DNA from: Prevotella sp. UBA3837
GTDB taxonomy: Bacteria; Bacteroidota; Bacteroidia; Bacteroidales; Bacteroidaceae
Length of the DNA stretch: 29,395 nucleotides
Direction: 5' to 3'
Assembly: GCA_002392835.1 (NCBI GenBank)
Contig: DGHX01000172.1
Span: 1-29,395, forward strand
Shown: one piece after another, positions 6,783 through 16,857 of the stretch
How the letters are laid out: each line of letters starts with the position of its first letter
Numbering within the stretch: the first letter of the stretch is position 1
Made by a program: the position numbers and the translations under genes
The notes under the pieces: generated by a model
What the model was told of the DNA's origin: nothing
Databases searched by the model: none
Seen by the model: only the letters and a program-made list of their open reading frames with translations

Positions 6783-8816
6783 ATGAACAAAACCAAATTC
6801 TATGCTTACGCCGGGGCGATAGCCCTGCTGAGCATCGGCTTCACCGCCTGCTCGTCCGAGGACGAGGTGGTGAACAGCCCGAACTACGACGCAGCGACCA
6901 ATTCGGTGAAGACCACTTTCGTCATCAACATCGCTACTGGTTCTACCCCCACACGCTCGTCAGCTGCAACAGCCCAGTACGTAGCTACAGGAACTCCTAC
7001 CTTCAGAGGAATGGAGGAGATGAACCTGTTTACCTTTACAGACCGTCCCTACAATCAAGATTTCACATCAGGTAATCACTATGCCTTAGGATCACTTGGC
7101 ACTAATGCCATTGGTAACAGTGATGATCTTCCCTCCAATCGCTTCTACAACCTGTTCTTCCCCCTGAACACCAACAACATGCTGTTCTACGGAAAGGCTC
7201 TTAAAAATGGCACAGACAAGGAACAAGGTAAGATTACGTGGACGATGGGCGAAACGAAAGATGCCACAAGCTTTGCTTTGGCTCCGCGCCTCGACGGCAC
7301 CACCTACACAGCGACTATATTCCAGAACCGTGCTACCGTGATTGCCGCCATCATGAATGTCATTTGCGCTGCTCAATACACTAATGAAGGAACGACAACC
7401 ACATGGAAGTCAACATTACAGAATGAAGACCCCATGTATCAGTCGCTAAAGGTCGCTTATCAGCGTTTGACTACCGTTGGGGCTAACGAATTACGCTTAG
7501 GATCAGGTTATGCTGTCTTTGCACTCTTGAGCAAATTGAAATCTGCAATGAATGACATAGGCGGCAACACTGCTATGCCAATGATTGTCCGTGGCTTAGC
7601 CAACAATATTGCTGAGCGTATCGGCTACTTCCTTACAGATTCTGACTGGCGCACTCCTTCAGCCATGGCAGAACATCTCGACGGAGAAGCAAGAACAATC
7701 GCAGCCAGTCTCGCAGAGGGTGACATCAAGGGTTTCCCAGAGAACATGGGCATGCCCGCCGGCTCGGCACAAATGACTTGTAATCTCGCTGCTGACGGAA
7801 CAGCAACTTTTGGCTACACCTATGAGCCTGCAGCCATAAAGGGCGGCGCAGTCAGCATCAGTAAGATTATGTTCCCTGCAGAGCTTACCTACTGGTCATG
7901 CAGCCCCATCAATGTTAGCGACGAGGATGTTCCTACGGCCGACTACCCCAAGACAACGTCTACATGGGATGCTGCTACATGGACTGGACACGTATGGACT
8001 AAGAAAGGAAAGATTCTTTCCAGCACACAGTCTGTTGCCATGACCAACAACATCCACTATGGCACTGCCCTGCTGCAGACCTCTGTCGGATATGCTGCTG
8101 ATGCCTTCAATGGTTCTAAGATCGAGCTGGAGGATAACCGCAAAGCGCTCCACGCCGACTCTCCAGATGAGACAAACCAGATGGTTGAAGTTGCTGCAGC
8201 ATCTAAGTTGACGCTCACTGGTGTACTCATTGGCGGACAGCCTTCGACCATGGGCTGGAACTGGGTTCGCAAGTCTACTACCGACGCTTTCGACAACATT
8301 ATCTACGACAATAGTGTCGCTGGTGGAAGTGCTGTGAATATCCCCATCACCTCAGGTTCTTATTCCGATCCCAACTACACCGTTGTATTCGACAACTACG
8401 ACAGCAGCAAGGGTACAGATGGACAGAACAATGTCCTCATAGCTCTTGAGTTCATGAACGCAACAGGAACCGACTTCTGGGGAGCTGACAATCTCATTCC
8501 CAACAACAGCCACTTCTATCTTGTGGGCGAGCTGAAACTTGACGAGACTTCACGCGCTGCCATCACGGCTAACTACCCCGTTAACACCGATGGCGACGGA
8601 TACCGCTGCCCGCCTGTTGACGCTGACGGAAAGAATGTTGTGACTCCTCGCATCTTCACGCAGGACTTCGTCACAATTGCCAAGTTCAAGCTGTCAAAGG
8701 ACGCTCTTCAGAAGGCATACGCCACCGTGCCCGACCTGCAGGCAACCCAAATCCGCTTCGGTCTGTCGGTTGACCTGATGTGGAGGAGTGGTGCCACGTT
8801 TGAAATAGAACTCTAA
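6783..8816 (+). CDS. Fimbrillin (FimA/Mfa1-like), probable major pilin
   Basis: Type V pilins are exported as lipoproteins, cut after an arginine at the cell surface and polymerised by strand exchange. This 677-residue protein has a signal peptide with lipobox FTAC (Cys23), a beta-strand, and a candidate arginine cleavage site TPTR58-SS. The C-terminal part carries the Fimbrillin_C-type pattern (LTGVLIGGQPSTMGWNW; IALEFMNATGTDFWGADNLI; SHFYLVGELKL). It ends with IRFGLSVDLMWRSGATFEIEL. It is paralogous to the product of the gene at 10065. Position directly after the OmpA-like gene and before the Mfa2-like anchor, with a terminator-like hairpin after it, suggests the most highly expressed subunit. 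At 677 residues it is larger than classical FimA or Mfa1. Confidence 0.85.
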   Translation: MNKTKFYAYAGAIALLSIGFTACSSEDEVVNSPNYDAATNSVKTTFVINIATGSTPTRSSAATAQYVATGTPTFRGMEEMNLFTFTDRPYNQDFTSGNHYALGSLGTNAIGNSDDLPSNRFYNLFFPLNTNNMLFYGKALKNGTDKEQGKITWTMGETKDATSFALAPRLDGTTYTATIFQNRATVIAAIMNVICAAQYTNEGTTTTWKSTLQNEDPMYQSLKVAYQRLTTVGANELRLGSGYAVFALLSKLKSAMNDIGGNTAMPMIVRGLANNIAERIGYFLTDSDWRTPSAMAEHLDGEARTIAASLAEGDIKGFPENMGMPAGSAQMTCNLAADGTATFGYTYEPAAIKGGAVSISKIMFPAELTYWSCSPINVSDEDVPTADYPKTTSTWDAATWTGHVWTKKGKILSSTQSVAMTNNIHYGTALLQTSVGYAADAFNGSKIELEDNRKALHADSPDETNQMVEVAAASKLTLTGVLIGGQPSTMGWNWVRKSTTDAFDNIIYDNSVAGGSAVNIPITSGSYSDPNYTVVFDNYDSSKGTDGQNNVLIALEFMNATGTDFWGADNLIPNNSHFYLVGELKLDETSRAAITANYPVNTDGDGYRCPPVDADGKNVVTPRIFTQDFVTIAKFKLSKDALQKAYATVPDLQATQIRFGLSVDLMWRSGATFEIEL

Positions 8817-8827
8817 CACCTTCATCA

Positions 8828-8870
8828 GCATAAAGGGGCGCGGACATCGCGCCGTGCCCCTATGCTTTTA
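8828..8870 (+). terminator. Terminator-like hairpin after the major pilin gene
   Basis: GCATA-AA-GGGGC pairs with GCCCC-TATGC, with a further pairing GGCGCG/CGCGCC inside the loop, and is followed by TTTTA. It lies 12 bp after the pilin stop and before the Mfa2-like gene. As the downstream genes look co-directional, it probably attenuates rather than fully stops transcription. Confidence 0.6.
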
Positions 8871-8925
8871 CCTTATTTTCAACAAACCGTTAACAGCGAA
8901 ACAAAGTATAAATAAAACGGAGGCT

Positions 8926-10020
8926 ATGTATTTCATCAGGAAGTATCATACACTCGACACATTTGCCATAGCAGCAATCATCGTCATGTCGTCATGCTCA
9001 AGCATTGATGACAATCTCGACGACTGCTTCATTGACATGGAAGCCGAGTATGAATTGCACCTGGTAACTAACGAGGAGGCGGAGCTGGCTCGTACGCTGG
9101 GCGAAAGGCCTGGCATCGCTGCTGCCCTGCGAAATCATCTTAGCAGCATTTTCTCAGACCATGGCAATGACCTCAGCCTTGCGTTTTATTCTACTGACAG
9201 CGAAGCATCGCTGCGACTCCAACGGACAGAAACGATGAACGGGCCGACAAAGAATGTCAGGAGTCTCCTTGACATAATGGACTACTATCACCTTTCTGCT
9301 GCAAACATTCAAAACAATGGTGTGATTGCTTTAAAGAACAATGACAGCTTCACACAAGGCCGACTCGTCATTACCAGTCAAGCATCAGGTCAACAGGATG
9401 CAATTGCCAGCCAGGCTACTGGTGTGTATACAGGACGCCACTCATTCATAAACATGAAGGAAGGCAAGTACACCTACCGACTTCCACTCTATATGGCCAA
9501 CAGCGCGGCAGCACTCGTGCTCGACCCCCGTACGGCCAGTTTCACCAGCGTGAGCATTTTCACCACAGGCTTCGCCACCTCATTCTCGATGGCTGATAGC
9601 ACCTATCACTACGACAACTCACCCTTGGTCCGCACTGAAAGCGTGGCCATGCCCGATACCACACGCTACATCGCCTTCTGCGGTGTCAGCTTCCCTTCGC
9701 GTGAACCATCCCATTTCACACGCACAAACCATTTCAAGGCTCAAGGTCCGTCTACCCGATTATGTCAGGACACTGACTCTCCTTTCCTCTATGAAGATTG
9801 CGGAGAAGACCTTTGGCAATATGAATGCTATGTTACCATGACCGATGGCAGCATCACCAAAACAACCATATATATACACCATCCGTTGCGCGCAGGACAG
9901 CTGAAAATACTGTGCGGACATATCGATGACGAAGGTGTCGTCAGAATCTATGACAGCAATGCTTCCGTGAGTGTCGACTTGGACTGGAAGTCAGGAGCTG
10001 AATTCAATCCTGTTATATAA
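8926..10020 (+). CDS. Mfa2/FimB-like pilus anchor lipoprotein
   Basis: Proteins of this family anchor the pilus base in the outer membrane and limit its length. The 364-residue product has a signal peptide and lipobox MSSC (Cys24), followed at once by SSIDDNLDDC, the acidic Asp-Asp-Cys motif characteristic of FimB/Mfa2 proteins. It ends with VSVDLDWKSGAEF, the family's C-terminal strand. No arginine cleavage motif follows the lipobox, as expected for a subunit that stays membrane-attached. The frame is open from 8854, but the ATG at 8926 gives the proper signal peptide and is preceded by GGAGG-like ACGGAGGC, an unusual near-Shine-Dalgarno site. The neighbours are two pilin paralogs. Confidence 0.87.
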   Translation: MYFIRKYHTLDTFAIAAIIVMSSCSSIDDNLDDCFIDMEAEYELHLVTNEEAELARTLGERPGIAAALRNHLSSIFSDHGNDLSLAFYSTDSEASLRLQRTETMNGPTKNVRSLLDIMDYYHLSAANIQNNGVIALKNNDSFTQGRLVITSQASGQQDAIASQATGVYTGRHSFINMKEGKYTYRLPLYMANSAAALVLDPRTASFTSVSIFTTGFATSFSMADSTYHYDNSPLVRTESVAMPDTTRYIAFCGVSFPSREPSHFTRTNHFKAQGPSTRLCQDTDSPFLYEDCGEDLWQYECYVTMTDGSITKTTIYIHHPLRAGQLKILCGHIDDEGVVRIYDSNASVSVDLDWKSGAEFNPVI

Positions 10021-10064
10021 ATGGATGGACAAATCTATAATAAGTGACAACTGTATAAACAATA

Positions 10065-11993
10065 ATGATGAGTAACAAGCTATATACCCTCCTGCTTGCC
10101 GCAGCCACCCTCTGCCTCGCCGCCTGCATGGCCGACGACGACAGCGGCTGCCCCGTCGATGCTGTTGCCGACACTGGCGACAACGGCACACGGCTGGCAC
10201 TGTCGGTGGCGGGAGGCGACGGCTATGCTACCCGCATGGAGAACACCATCACACAGGAAGAAGGCAAGCCCTTCCGCGGCATCGACGACCTGTATGTCAT
10301 ACCCTTCAACGTGAGGAACCGGAAGATCACCCCCACCGACGAGCGGCTGATAGACTATGTGGAGATAGAACACCAGATAGGCAGCGACGGGCTCATCGCC
10401 AACAACAACGCACGCTACTACCTCTTCGCCAACGTGCCACGCCGCACCTCAGCCTTCCTCGTCTATGCCCATGCACCTGCAACAAAGAGCACTATCACAG
10501 ACAAGCTCGCCAACGGCTCACTCATCTACGATGTCGAAGCCATCAGCGGCAGTGAGGCACCCGCCAGCATCACCTTCGCACCAGACCCCATCTACACCAA
10601 TAGAACAGGGGACAACCCTGCTGTGCCACAAGTGGCGCAGTCGATAGCAGACTTCCTTACGGGGATTGCAAAAGCGACTTCAAACTTAACAGCGTATTAT
10701 AGGACTGGGAATGGGTACAATGCAAGATGGTACACTTACAACATAAGTGATAAATGGAGCGAAACAGCTGAAAGCACTTTAAAGGGTTTATTTACCCAGT
10801 TTACATACGACGGTCAAACTTTCAGTGGTTCTTCCACCGCTATTGAGAAGCTACTCACAAGTCTATATCGTAGCTTACTTGCTTATTCATCAAATAATAC
10901 CAATTATTACAATTACGGCAATAACAACTTATATCTGGCACAAAATACAAATACTAGGGTCAGATACTCACATTTATATGAAGCTATTAAAAATGCCATC
11001 ATTGAAAAAATAAATAATAGCAGCTATGTTAGTATAGCAAACTCCAATAACAGTACGAATGCCACCGTCACCCTGAGTTTCGCTTACTCCAACTACCCCT
11101 CCTCGCTCGGTCTTCCCGACGGTGCGGCGGGCATCCGCTGGAACAGCACTGCTGAGGAGTTCGAGGTGGTGAACCAGACAACGACAGAGAGCCAGATCAT
11201 GGCCATCGACCGTTTCTGCTACCCTGCTGAGCTATGGTATACCGCCAACAGCCTCATCAACACCTCGTCGGCCGACGACGAGCGCGACCACTATGTGCCC
11301 ACGTACCTCACATGGCAGTCCATCCTCGACGAGTATGCCGAGAAGAAGTCCGTGGTGACCAGTTCCACCAAGTCGGTGGCCATCATCGACCAGCTGCAGT
11401 ACGGCGTGGCCAACCTCGGTGTGAAGGTGAAGAAGAGCAGCAACACGCTACAGGATGCCAACAACAGCAACGTCAGCAATACGGACTTCCCCCTCACCGG
11501 CATCATCGTGGGCAACCAGCGCCAGGTGGGCTTCGACTTCCTGCCCTTCCCCACCGACGACTACTGCGCCTACGACCCCAACCCCGTCAACATCAGCAAC
11601 AACCAGCAGATAACGCTCAGCACCACCCTCTCAGGCCCCACCAGCACTATGGTGCTGCCCACCCTGAAAGACGAGAAAGTGTACATCATACTAGAGTTCT
11701 TGAACAACAGCGGACAGAACTTCATGGGAGCCAACGGTACCATCGTCAACGGCTCGCACTTCTACATGACCACATCGGTCACCCCCAACAGCGGAGCGAC
11801 GTATAACCCGGACGACGACCAGTGGAACCGCGTCTTCGCCCCCGACCAAAAGACCATACTCGAGGTGACGGTGAAGAGCCTGAAAGATGCCTGGAACATC
11901 ATACCCGACATGCGTAACGACCGCATAGAGCTGGGCGTTAGCCTGGAAACAAAATGGATACAGGCCACGACCACCACCGTGCCCATGTACTGA
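10065..11993 (+). CDS. Second fimbrillin paralog, mosaic in base composition
   Basis: This 642-residue lipoprotein (lipobox LAAC, Cys21; candidate cleavage site YATR57-ME) aligns by eye with the protein at 6783. Matching pairs include FRGIDDLYVIPF with FRGMEEMNLFTF, CYPAELWYT with MFPAELTYW, and ILEFLNNSGQNFMGANG with ALEFMNATGTDFWGADN. It is therefore a second pilin or an adaptor subunit. Roughly 10660-11050 is visibly A+T-rich and rich in Asn and Tyr (SSNNTNYYNYGNNNLYLAQ), unlike the G+C-rich flanks. This suggests an exchanged, probably surface-exposed segment. Two ATG codons in a row (10065, 10068) are possible starts. The next gene begins before this one ends. Confidence 0.82.
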   Translation: MMSNKLYTLLLAAATLCLAACMADDDSGCPVDAVADTGDNGTRLALSVAGGDGYATRMENTITQEEGKPFRGIDDLYVIPFNVRNRKITPTDERLIDYVEIEHQIGSDGLIANNNARYYLFANVPRRTSAFLVYAHAPATKSTITDKLANGSLIYDVEAISGSEAPASITFAPDPIYTNRTGDNPAVPQVAQSIADFLTGIAKATSNLTAYYRTGNGYNARWYTYNISDKWSETAESTLKGLFTQFTYDGQTFSGSSTAIEKLLTSLYRSLLAYSSNNTNYYNYGNNNLYLAQNTNTRVRYSHLYEAIKNAIIEKINNSSYVSIANSNNSTNATVTLSFAYSNYPSSLGLPDGAAGIRWNSTAEEFEVVNQTTTESQIMAIDRFCYPAELWYTANSLINTSSADDERDHYVPTYLTWQSILDEYAEKKSVVTSSTKSVAIIDQLQYGVANLGVKVKKSSNTLQDANNSNVSNTDFPLTGIIVGNQRQVGFDFLPFPTDDYCAYDPNPVNISNNQQITLSTTLSGPTSTMVLPTLKDEKVYIILEFLNNSGQNFMGANGTIVNGSHFYMTTSVTPNSGATYNPDDDQWNRVFAPDQKTILEVTVKSLKDAWNIIPDMRNDRIELGVSLETKWIQATTTTVPMY

Positions 11994-13711
11994 AACAAAT
12001 AAAACATAGAACATTGAAACGGACGTACCACATATTCCTCACAGCGCTGTGCTGCCTGCTGGCGGTGCTCACCAACGGCTGCGTCACGGCCGACGAGCAG
12101 CTGCCCGGCGAGCAGCAACAGCCCGCCGTGCTCAGCGTGTACATTTACCCAAGCGGACAGCCCATGGTGACGCGCGCCGACGAGGGGCTGGTAGACGCCT
12201 ACGCACGCGAGAAGGCCGTGCACCAGCTGCAGATTTGGCTCTTCCGCCATAGCGATGGCCAGCAACTGCTCTACATGAGTCCCGAGAGCAATAACCTCAT
12301 CAGCGGCGAGGCAGAGCGCTACGCCTATGCCCTGAGCGAGGAGAACGGATGGACGGATGCCAAGATTGAGGCCCTGAAAGGCTTGGCCGTCGACGTGTAC
12401 GTGCTGGCCAACGGCAGCAGCATCGGCAGCACGCTCGGCGAGAGCAGCACCCGCGATGAGGTGAAGGCCGCCATCATCAGCAGCGACCACTTCGGCACCA
12501 CGACGCTCACCACCGACATCGCCACAGAGGGGCTGCCCATGTCGGGCTACTTAGAGAACACCACCATCACCGGCAACAGACCCTCGTTCCAGGTGCCCGT
12601 GGTGCGCCTGCTGCGCTGCGTGTCGAAGGTGCGCTTCATCTTTGCACAACTGGAGGACAACGGCATGGACTGCCAGATAATGAGCCTGCAGCTCGACGCC
12701 AGCCTCATACCCACCACCGAGAACGTCTTTAACTTCACCGCCAACCCCTACAGCATCAGCGCCACATACATCAGCAGCCCCACCTCCATCACGCCACCCG
12801 CCACCATCGCCACCACCGACGACATCACCGGCCTCATCTTCGACGGGCAGCAGCCGCAGGAGTACGAGGACCTCATCGACGAGGCCGTCAGCAGCCGCAA
12901 GGTGACCGAGGTGGGTCCCATCTACCTGCGCGAGAGCGACAAGCGCCTCACCGGCACCATACAGTTCAGCGTCGACGGCGGCACCACCACGAAGACGGCC
13001 ACCTTCCAGATGGACGCCACCGACCAAGGGGCGAAGAACTTCAGCCGTAACCACACCTGGATTGTCTATGCCTACTTCCTCGGCGGACGACTGTACGTCA
13101 AGCCGACCATACTGCCGTGGGAGGCCGCACACGACCGCTATGCCTTCAACACACAGGGTAGCACCGACATGGCTTACGAGGGCTATCTGCGCTACGACAA
13201 AGACAAGCACGCATTTACATGGAACGACACCTACGTGGCAGTGGCCTACGGCTTCGAAGACAACGACGAGAGCAAGAAGCCCCTCTACTCGCCACTCATC
13301 GAGCTGAAGACCATCAACAACAACGAGCAGCTGCTGCAGCTGAACAACGAGCACTTCTTCTTCATCAAGACCAACGCCGAGGGCTCCGTCTACATCCACA
13401 GCGGGCAGATGATAGAGATAGCACCGTCTGACGAGCAGCAGTCGACCTTCTTCTACGTAGTGCCTACGACGACGGCACAGTCCAGTGACAACATCGCCAA
13501 GGTGTTCCTCACCGAGATACACGTAGGCGACGGCATGCCGCCAGTGAACAAGCCCTTCAACCACAACCTGCCGGGCGACGAGGACCACACCACCATTCTC
13601 TTCTACAACCCAGGAACAGCCACATGGACACAGTACCAGAACCAGTCGGTATACAAACCGCAGCCCGGCAACATACAGAGCTATCAGTACTGGTGGCAAG
13701 ACCTGGAATAG
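11954..13711 (+). CDS. Fimbrillin-like accessory pilus lipoprotein
   Basis: An accessory subunit of the pilus, placed like Mfa3 or FimC in Porphyromonas operons. The protein has a signal peptide with lipobox LTNGC (Cys43 from the ATG at 11954), a beta-strand (VLSVYIYPSGQP) and a candidate cleavage site MVTR74-AD. The segment VVRLLRCVSKVRFIFAQLED is the kind of core strand seen in Mfa-like proteins. The ATG at 11954 overlaps the previous gene by 40 bp. A TTG at 12014 would start directly at the signal peptide (KRTYHIFLTALCC) and remove the overlap, so the start is uncertain. No domain beyond the fimbrillin-like fold is recognised. It is likely a minor shaft or adaptor subunit. Confidence 0.72.
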   Translation: MDTGHDHHRAHVLKQIKHRTLKRTYHIFLTALCCLLAVLTNGCVTADEQLPGEQQQPAVLSVYIYPSGQPMVTRADEGLVDAYAREKAVHQLQIWLFRHSDGQQLLYMSPESNNLISGEAERYAYALSEENGWTDAKIEALKGLAVDVYVLANGSSIGSTLGESSTRDEVKAAIISSDHFGTTTLTTDIATEGLPMSGYLENTTITGNRPSFQVPVVRLLRCVSKVRFIFAQLEDNGMDCQIMSLQLDASLIPTTENVFNFTANPYSISATYISSPTSITPPATIATTDDITGLIFDGQQPQEYEDLIDEAVSSRKVTEVGPIYLRESDKRLTGTIQFSVDGGTTTKTATFQMDATDQGAKNFSRNHTWIVYAYFLGGRLYVKPTILPWEAAHDRYAFNTQGSTDMAYEGYLRYDKDKHAFTWNDTYVAVAYGFEDNDESKKPLYSPLIELKTINNNEQLLQLNNEHFFFIKTNAEGSVYIHSGQMIEIAPSDEQQSTFFYVVPTTTAQSSDNIAKVFLTEIHVGDGMPPVNKPFNHNLPGDEDHTTILFYNPGTATWTQYQNQSVYKPQPGNIQSYQYWWQDLE

Positions 13712-13747
13712 TACAAAAAAGCATACGACGACTACACATATAAAGAA

Positions 13748-16700
13748 ATGCCACACGCAAAGACCATATACCACCACCTGTGCTACCTGCTGACCGCCGT
13801 CGGCATGGCAGTCGCCGTGTCGTGCGCCACCGAAGACCTTGAACTGACGGGGCAGCAACGCCTGTGGCCCGACGACGCCCTGAGCGTGCTGCCACGCCTG
13901 ACACTGCCCGGGCAGCAGGCAAGCCGGCAGCAGACACGCGCCAAGGACGATACCGATGCCGACATCGTGCAGGACGACCTGGTGAACGCCCGCGACGAGC
14001 TGCGCGAGAACTTCCTCGGCACGCTCGACGTCTTCGTGAAGCTGCACGACGCCGCCGAGAGCGCTCCCTGGTTCAAGAAGTACCACCTGGTGGCCGGTGA
14101 GGGGGAATGGATTACCGACCCCGATCGCTACTTAGACGGCAGCGACCAACCCACCAGCCTGCTCGACCAAGCCCGCCAGCTGCTGGCCGACAACTGGGCA
14201 GCCGAGGGCTACACACCGGGCACGGAGTACGACATCTACGTCACCGCCAACAACGCGCACACCAGTGCCGGCAATGCTCCTGCCAGCCTGCAGGCACTGA
14301 AGGCCCTCGACACCAGCGACACCTACATCTACCGATACAGCCTGGGCTACCAGCCCGTCAGTTCGGAGAATGTCAGCTCGACGAACTACATGTATCAGAA
14401 CGCTGACAAGGAGTTCAAGCAGTTCCTCATGGACGGAAAGATTGAGCAGTGGACCGTTGACCCGAATGCCAAGGAGCAGGAGTTCGACGTAGACCTGCGC
14501 CGTGCTGCCGCCAAGATCATCGTGAACATACGGTTCGACGACGAAGAAGAAACCATGCCACTGGTCAGCGAGGACGGCACGCAACAGGAGATGGAGACCG
14601 ACCCCGTCACGGGCCACAAGAGCGTGAAATACGGCACCTTCAAGGAGTACCTGGCCTACGTGGGACGCGAGCCGGGACTGCCGCGCTGGAAGTACGTCAA
14701 CTTCGGGCTGCGCACGGCAGACATCGCCGACGGCAGCTACACCATCGACCTGGACGGCACCGACCTGGACACCTATGGCGGCAACTTCAACAGCTACAAG
14801 AACGAGGACGACCCGGCGGTGAAGAACATCGACGCCTCGTACACCATCAACACCTACAGCTACAGCTTCGACTGGGACCCGGAGACGCAGTTCAACAAGA
14901 TTCCGTACATCCTCGTGTCGTTTGCCTACACCAAAAAGGACAACAGCAGCGACCGCCTCATCTGCTACTACCGCATACCGGTGTGCGACGAGAGCGTCGT
15001 CAGCAGCCTGGACCGCAACAACATCTACATCGTCGACGCCACTATCTCGTCCATCGGCTCGTTCAACGAGAACCTGGAACTGCAGGACGAGAACGTGCGC
15101 GTGGAGTATCATGTCATACCCTGGAATAGTGTCGACCCCGGAACGGAGCTGACCACCGTGAGTGTGAGCGACACGAAGTACCTCATGGTGACACCCACCA
15201 CCTACACACTGAAGGGTGACAACACACAGAGCGTGGACCTGCAGTACTTCGCCAGCATCAGCACCGACGACGGCCGATATGTCGACATCAACGACATCGC
15301 CATTACCTACGAGAACTACTTGGGCAACACCGTCCGCATCACTGGTACCACGGTGAAGCAGGTGGAGACGAGCCCAGGTACATGGGCCACCACCGCCAAT
15401 ACCGACGGCACGAAGAACATACGCTACACCATGACCGCTCCCACCAGTGGAGCCAACGGCGAGAAGGTCATCATCACCATCACCCCCGAAGGCCTCATCA
15501 CCGTACAGTCGGAAGCCCTCGCCAGCCGGGCAGTGAAGGACATACAGTTCGACGTGGAACTCAAAAGTTCAGGACTCAACGAGGAGCATGTACACATCAG
15601 GCACTTCCCGCTGGATAATATCCAGAGCATAGCAGGCAGCTGGTCATCAAGATGGGATGGAGCTTCGGGTACGGTGACTTCTAATAAATACAGCTGGAAC
15701 CCCGCTGCTGACGGATGGGATTCATGGGATGGCTATGAAGACGATGTCCAGTGTACGCAGCAAGAATATAACATTGCAGAAAGTGAACACCGATATATAG
15801 GCACTGCACAACAAACCGTAGAGACCACACGCGCTGCATTTCTGCAAAACGTGACAACCAATGCCGACCGTGCCGCTGCCAACAGCGAAGCGAATGCAGT
15901 GAACGGGTACTGGGGAACAGGGGCTGATTATGTAAGGTATTATTCTTCCAATTATTATTATGAACCTGATCCTGCAACGACCTCTAATGATTGGGATTAT
16001 TGGTCTTATTATTATAATGGAAGTTATGATGGAGATTATAATTGCTATAAGTATTCCTACTATTATACCAAGGAAGACGTTTCAGCCTATTATGCCCGCC
16101 GCTACTATCGTTCCACCACCACTACTACCGACATAAGCACCGGCAGCTGGGTGGACTGGGAGAAAAAGAGAGGAACAATAACTTCAGAAGGCATTTACAA
16201 TGCAAAAATCTACAATGGGGGAGTTTGTAAATATATAAACTACAATAATGGTAACTATTCAATAGGCACTTCTGTTGGCAGCTCTTTAACTAACAACCAC
16301 ATGTATGTGGTTCAGATTACTTCTGCAAGTAGCAAATATGCCTTGGGATATCCTACACTTGATGGAAATTATCAGTCAACAGACAAAGTTGTTTCGCCGG
16401 CATTTATGATAGCATCGCAATTAGGTGCTGTCACCAATACTAATTCACCTACAACTGCTGCATCACACTGCGGCACATATATGGAAGTCGGTACAGATGG
16501 TACACGCTATGTGAACTGGCGCCTGCCCACGAAACAAGAAATAGAGGTAATTATTGATTACCAAAATGGTAGCTACACAAAGAATATCACAATGGTTGAA
16601 GTGCTAGGAGGAAGGTATTATTGGTCACTTGACGGCACCTCTGCCTATGTAAGTACAGGCAGTGATGGAACAGCAAACAACGCCTATGTCCGCTGTGTCC

Positions 16701-16762
16701 GCGACCTGACCCTTGACGAGCTAAACAAGCTGAATGGCAATGGCGAATCAACAACGCCTTAG
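13748..16762 (+). CDS. Large pilus accessory/tip protein with a lectin-like C-terminus
   Basis: This 1004-residue lipoprotein (lipobox AVSC, Cys26; candidate cleavage site QQTR64-AK) sits where pilus tip subunits are encoded in this operon type. The N-terminal half shows pilus-type strands (RRAAAKIIVNIRFDDE) and may match DUF4906-like proteins. Residues about 727-788 are extraordinarily rich in tyrosine (SSNYYYEPDPATTS, YSYYYTKEDVSAYYARRYY). The C-terminal 150 residues carry WRLPTKQEIEVI, YYWSLDGTSAYVS and NAYVRCVRDL, the pattern of DUF1566/C-type-lectin-like domains. From about 15620 the DNA is much more A+T-rich than before. A binding role at the pilus tip is inferred. Confidence 0.75.
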   Translation: MPHAKTIYHHLCYLLTAVGMAVAVSCATEDLELTGQQRLWPDDALSVLPRLTLPGQQASRQQTRAKDDTDADIVQDDLVNARDELRENFLGTLDVFVKLHDAAESAPWFKKYHLVAGEGEWITDPDRYLDGSDQPTSLLDQARQLLADNWAAEGYTPGTEYDIYVTANNAHTSAGNAPASLQALKALDTSDTYIYRYSLGYQPVSSENVSSTNYMYQNADKEFKQFLMDGKIEQWTVDPNAKEQEFDVDLRRAAAKIIVNIRFDDEEETMPLVSEDGTQQEMETDPVTGHKSVKYGTFKEYLAYVGREPGLPRWKYVNFGLRTADIADGSYTIDLDGTDLDTYGGNFNSYKNEDDPAVKNIDASYTINTYSYSFDWDPETQFNKIPYILVSFAYTKKDNSSDRLICYYRIPVCDESVVSSLDRNNIYIVDATISSIGSFNENLELQDENVRVEYHVIPWNSVDPGTELTTVSVSDTKYLMVTPTTYTLKGDNTQSVDLQYFASISTDDGRYVDINDIAITYENYLGNTVRITGTTVKQVETSPGTWATTANTDGTKNIRYTMTAPTSGANGEKVIITITPEGLITVQSEALASRAVKDIQFDVELKSSGLNEEHVHIRHFPLDNIQSIAGSWSSRWDGASGTVTSNKYSWNPAADGWDSWDGYEDDVQCTQQEYNIAESEHRYIGTAQQTVETTRAAFLQNVTTNADRAAANSEANAVNGYWGTGADYVRYYSSNYYYEPDPATTSNDWDYWSYYYNGSYDGDYNCYKYSYYYTKEDVSAYYARRYYRSTTTTTDISTGSWVDWEKKRGTITSEGIYNAKIYNGGVCKYINYNNGNYSIGTSVGSSLTNNHMYVVQITSASSKYALGYPTLDGNYQSTDKVVSPAFMIASQLGAVTNTNSPTTAASHCGTYMEVGTDGTRYVNWRLPTKQEIEVIIDYQNGSYTKNITMVEVLGGRYYWSLDGTSAYVSTGSDGTANNAYVRCVRDLTLDELNKLNGNGESTTP

Positions 16763-16857
16763 CCATCACAACGACTGATGCGAGGCTGTCATCAATCATA
16801 TCACCCTATCGGTAAGTGACTGCAGCAACGAAAGAACAGGAAAAAGAACGAACGAGA

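Noticed and set aside
12551..14086. 511-codon minus-strand open frame across two pilus genes
   Set aside because: It spans the junction of two well-supported plus-strand genes and has Val-rich shadow composition without motifs.
14132..15112. 326-codon minus-strand open frame
   Set aside because: It lies wholly inside the large tip-protein gene and has shadow composition.
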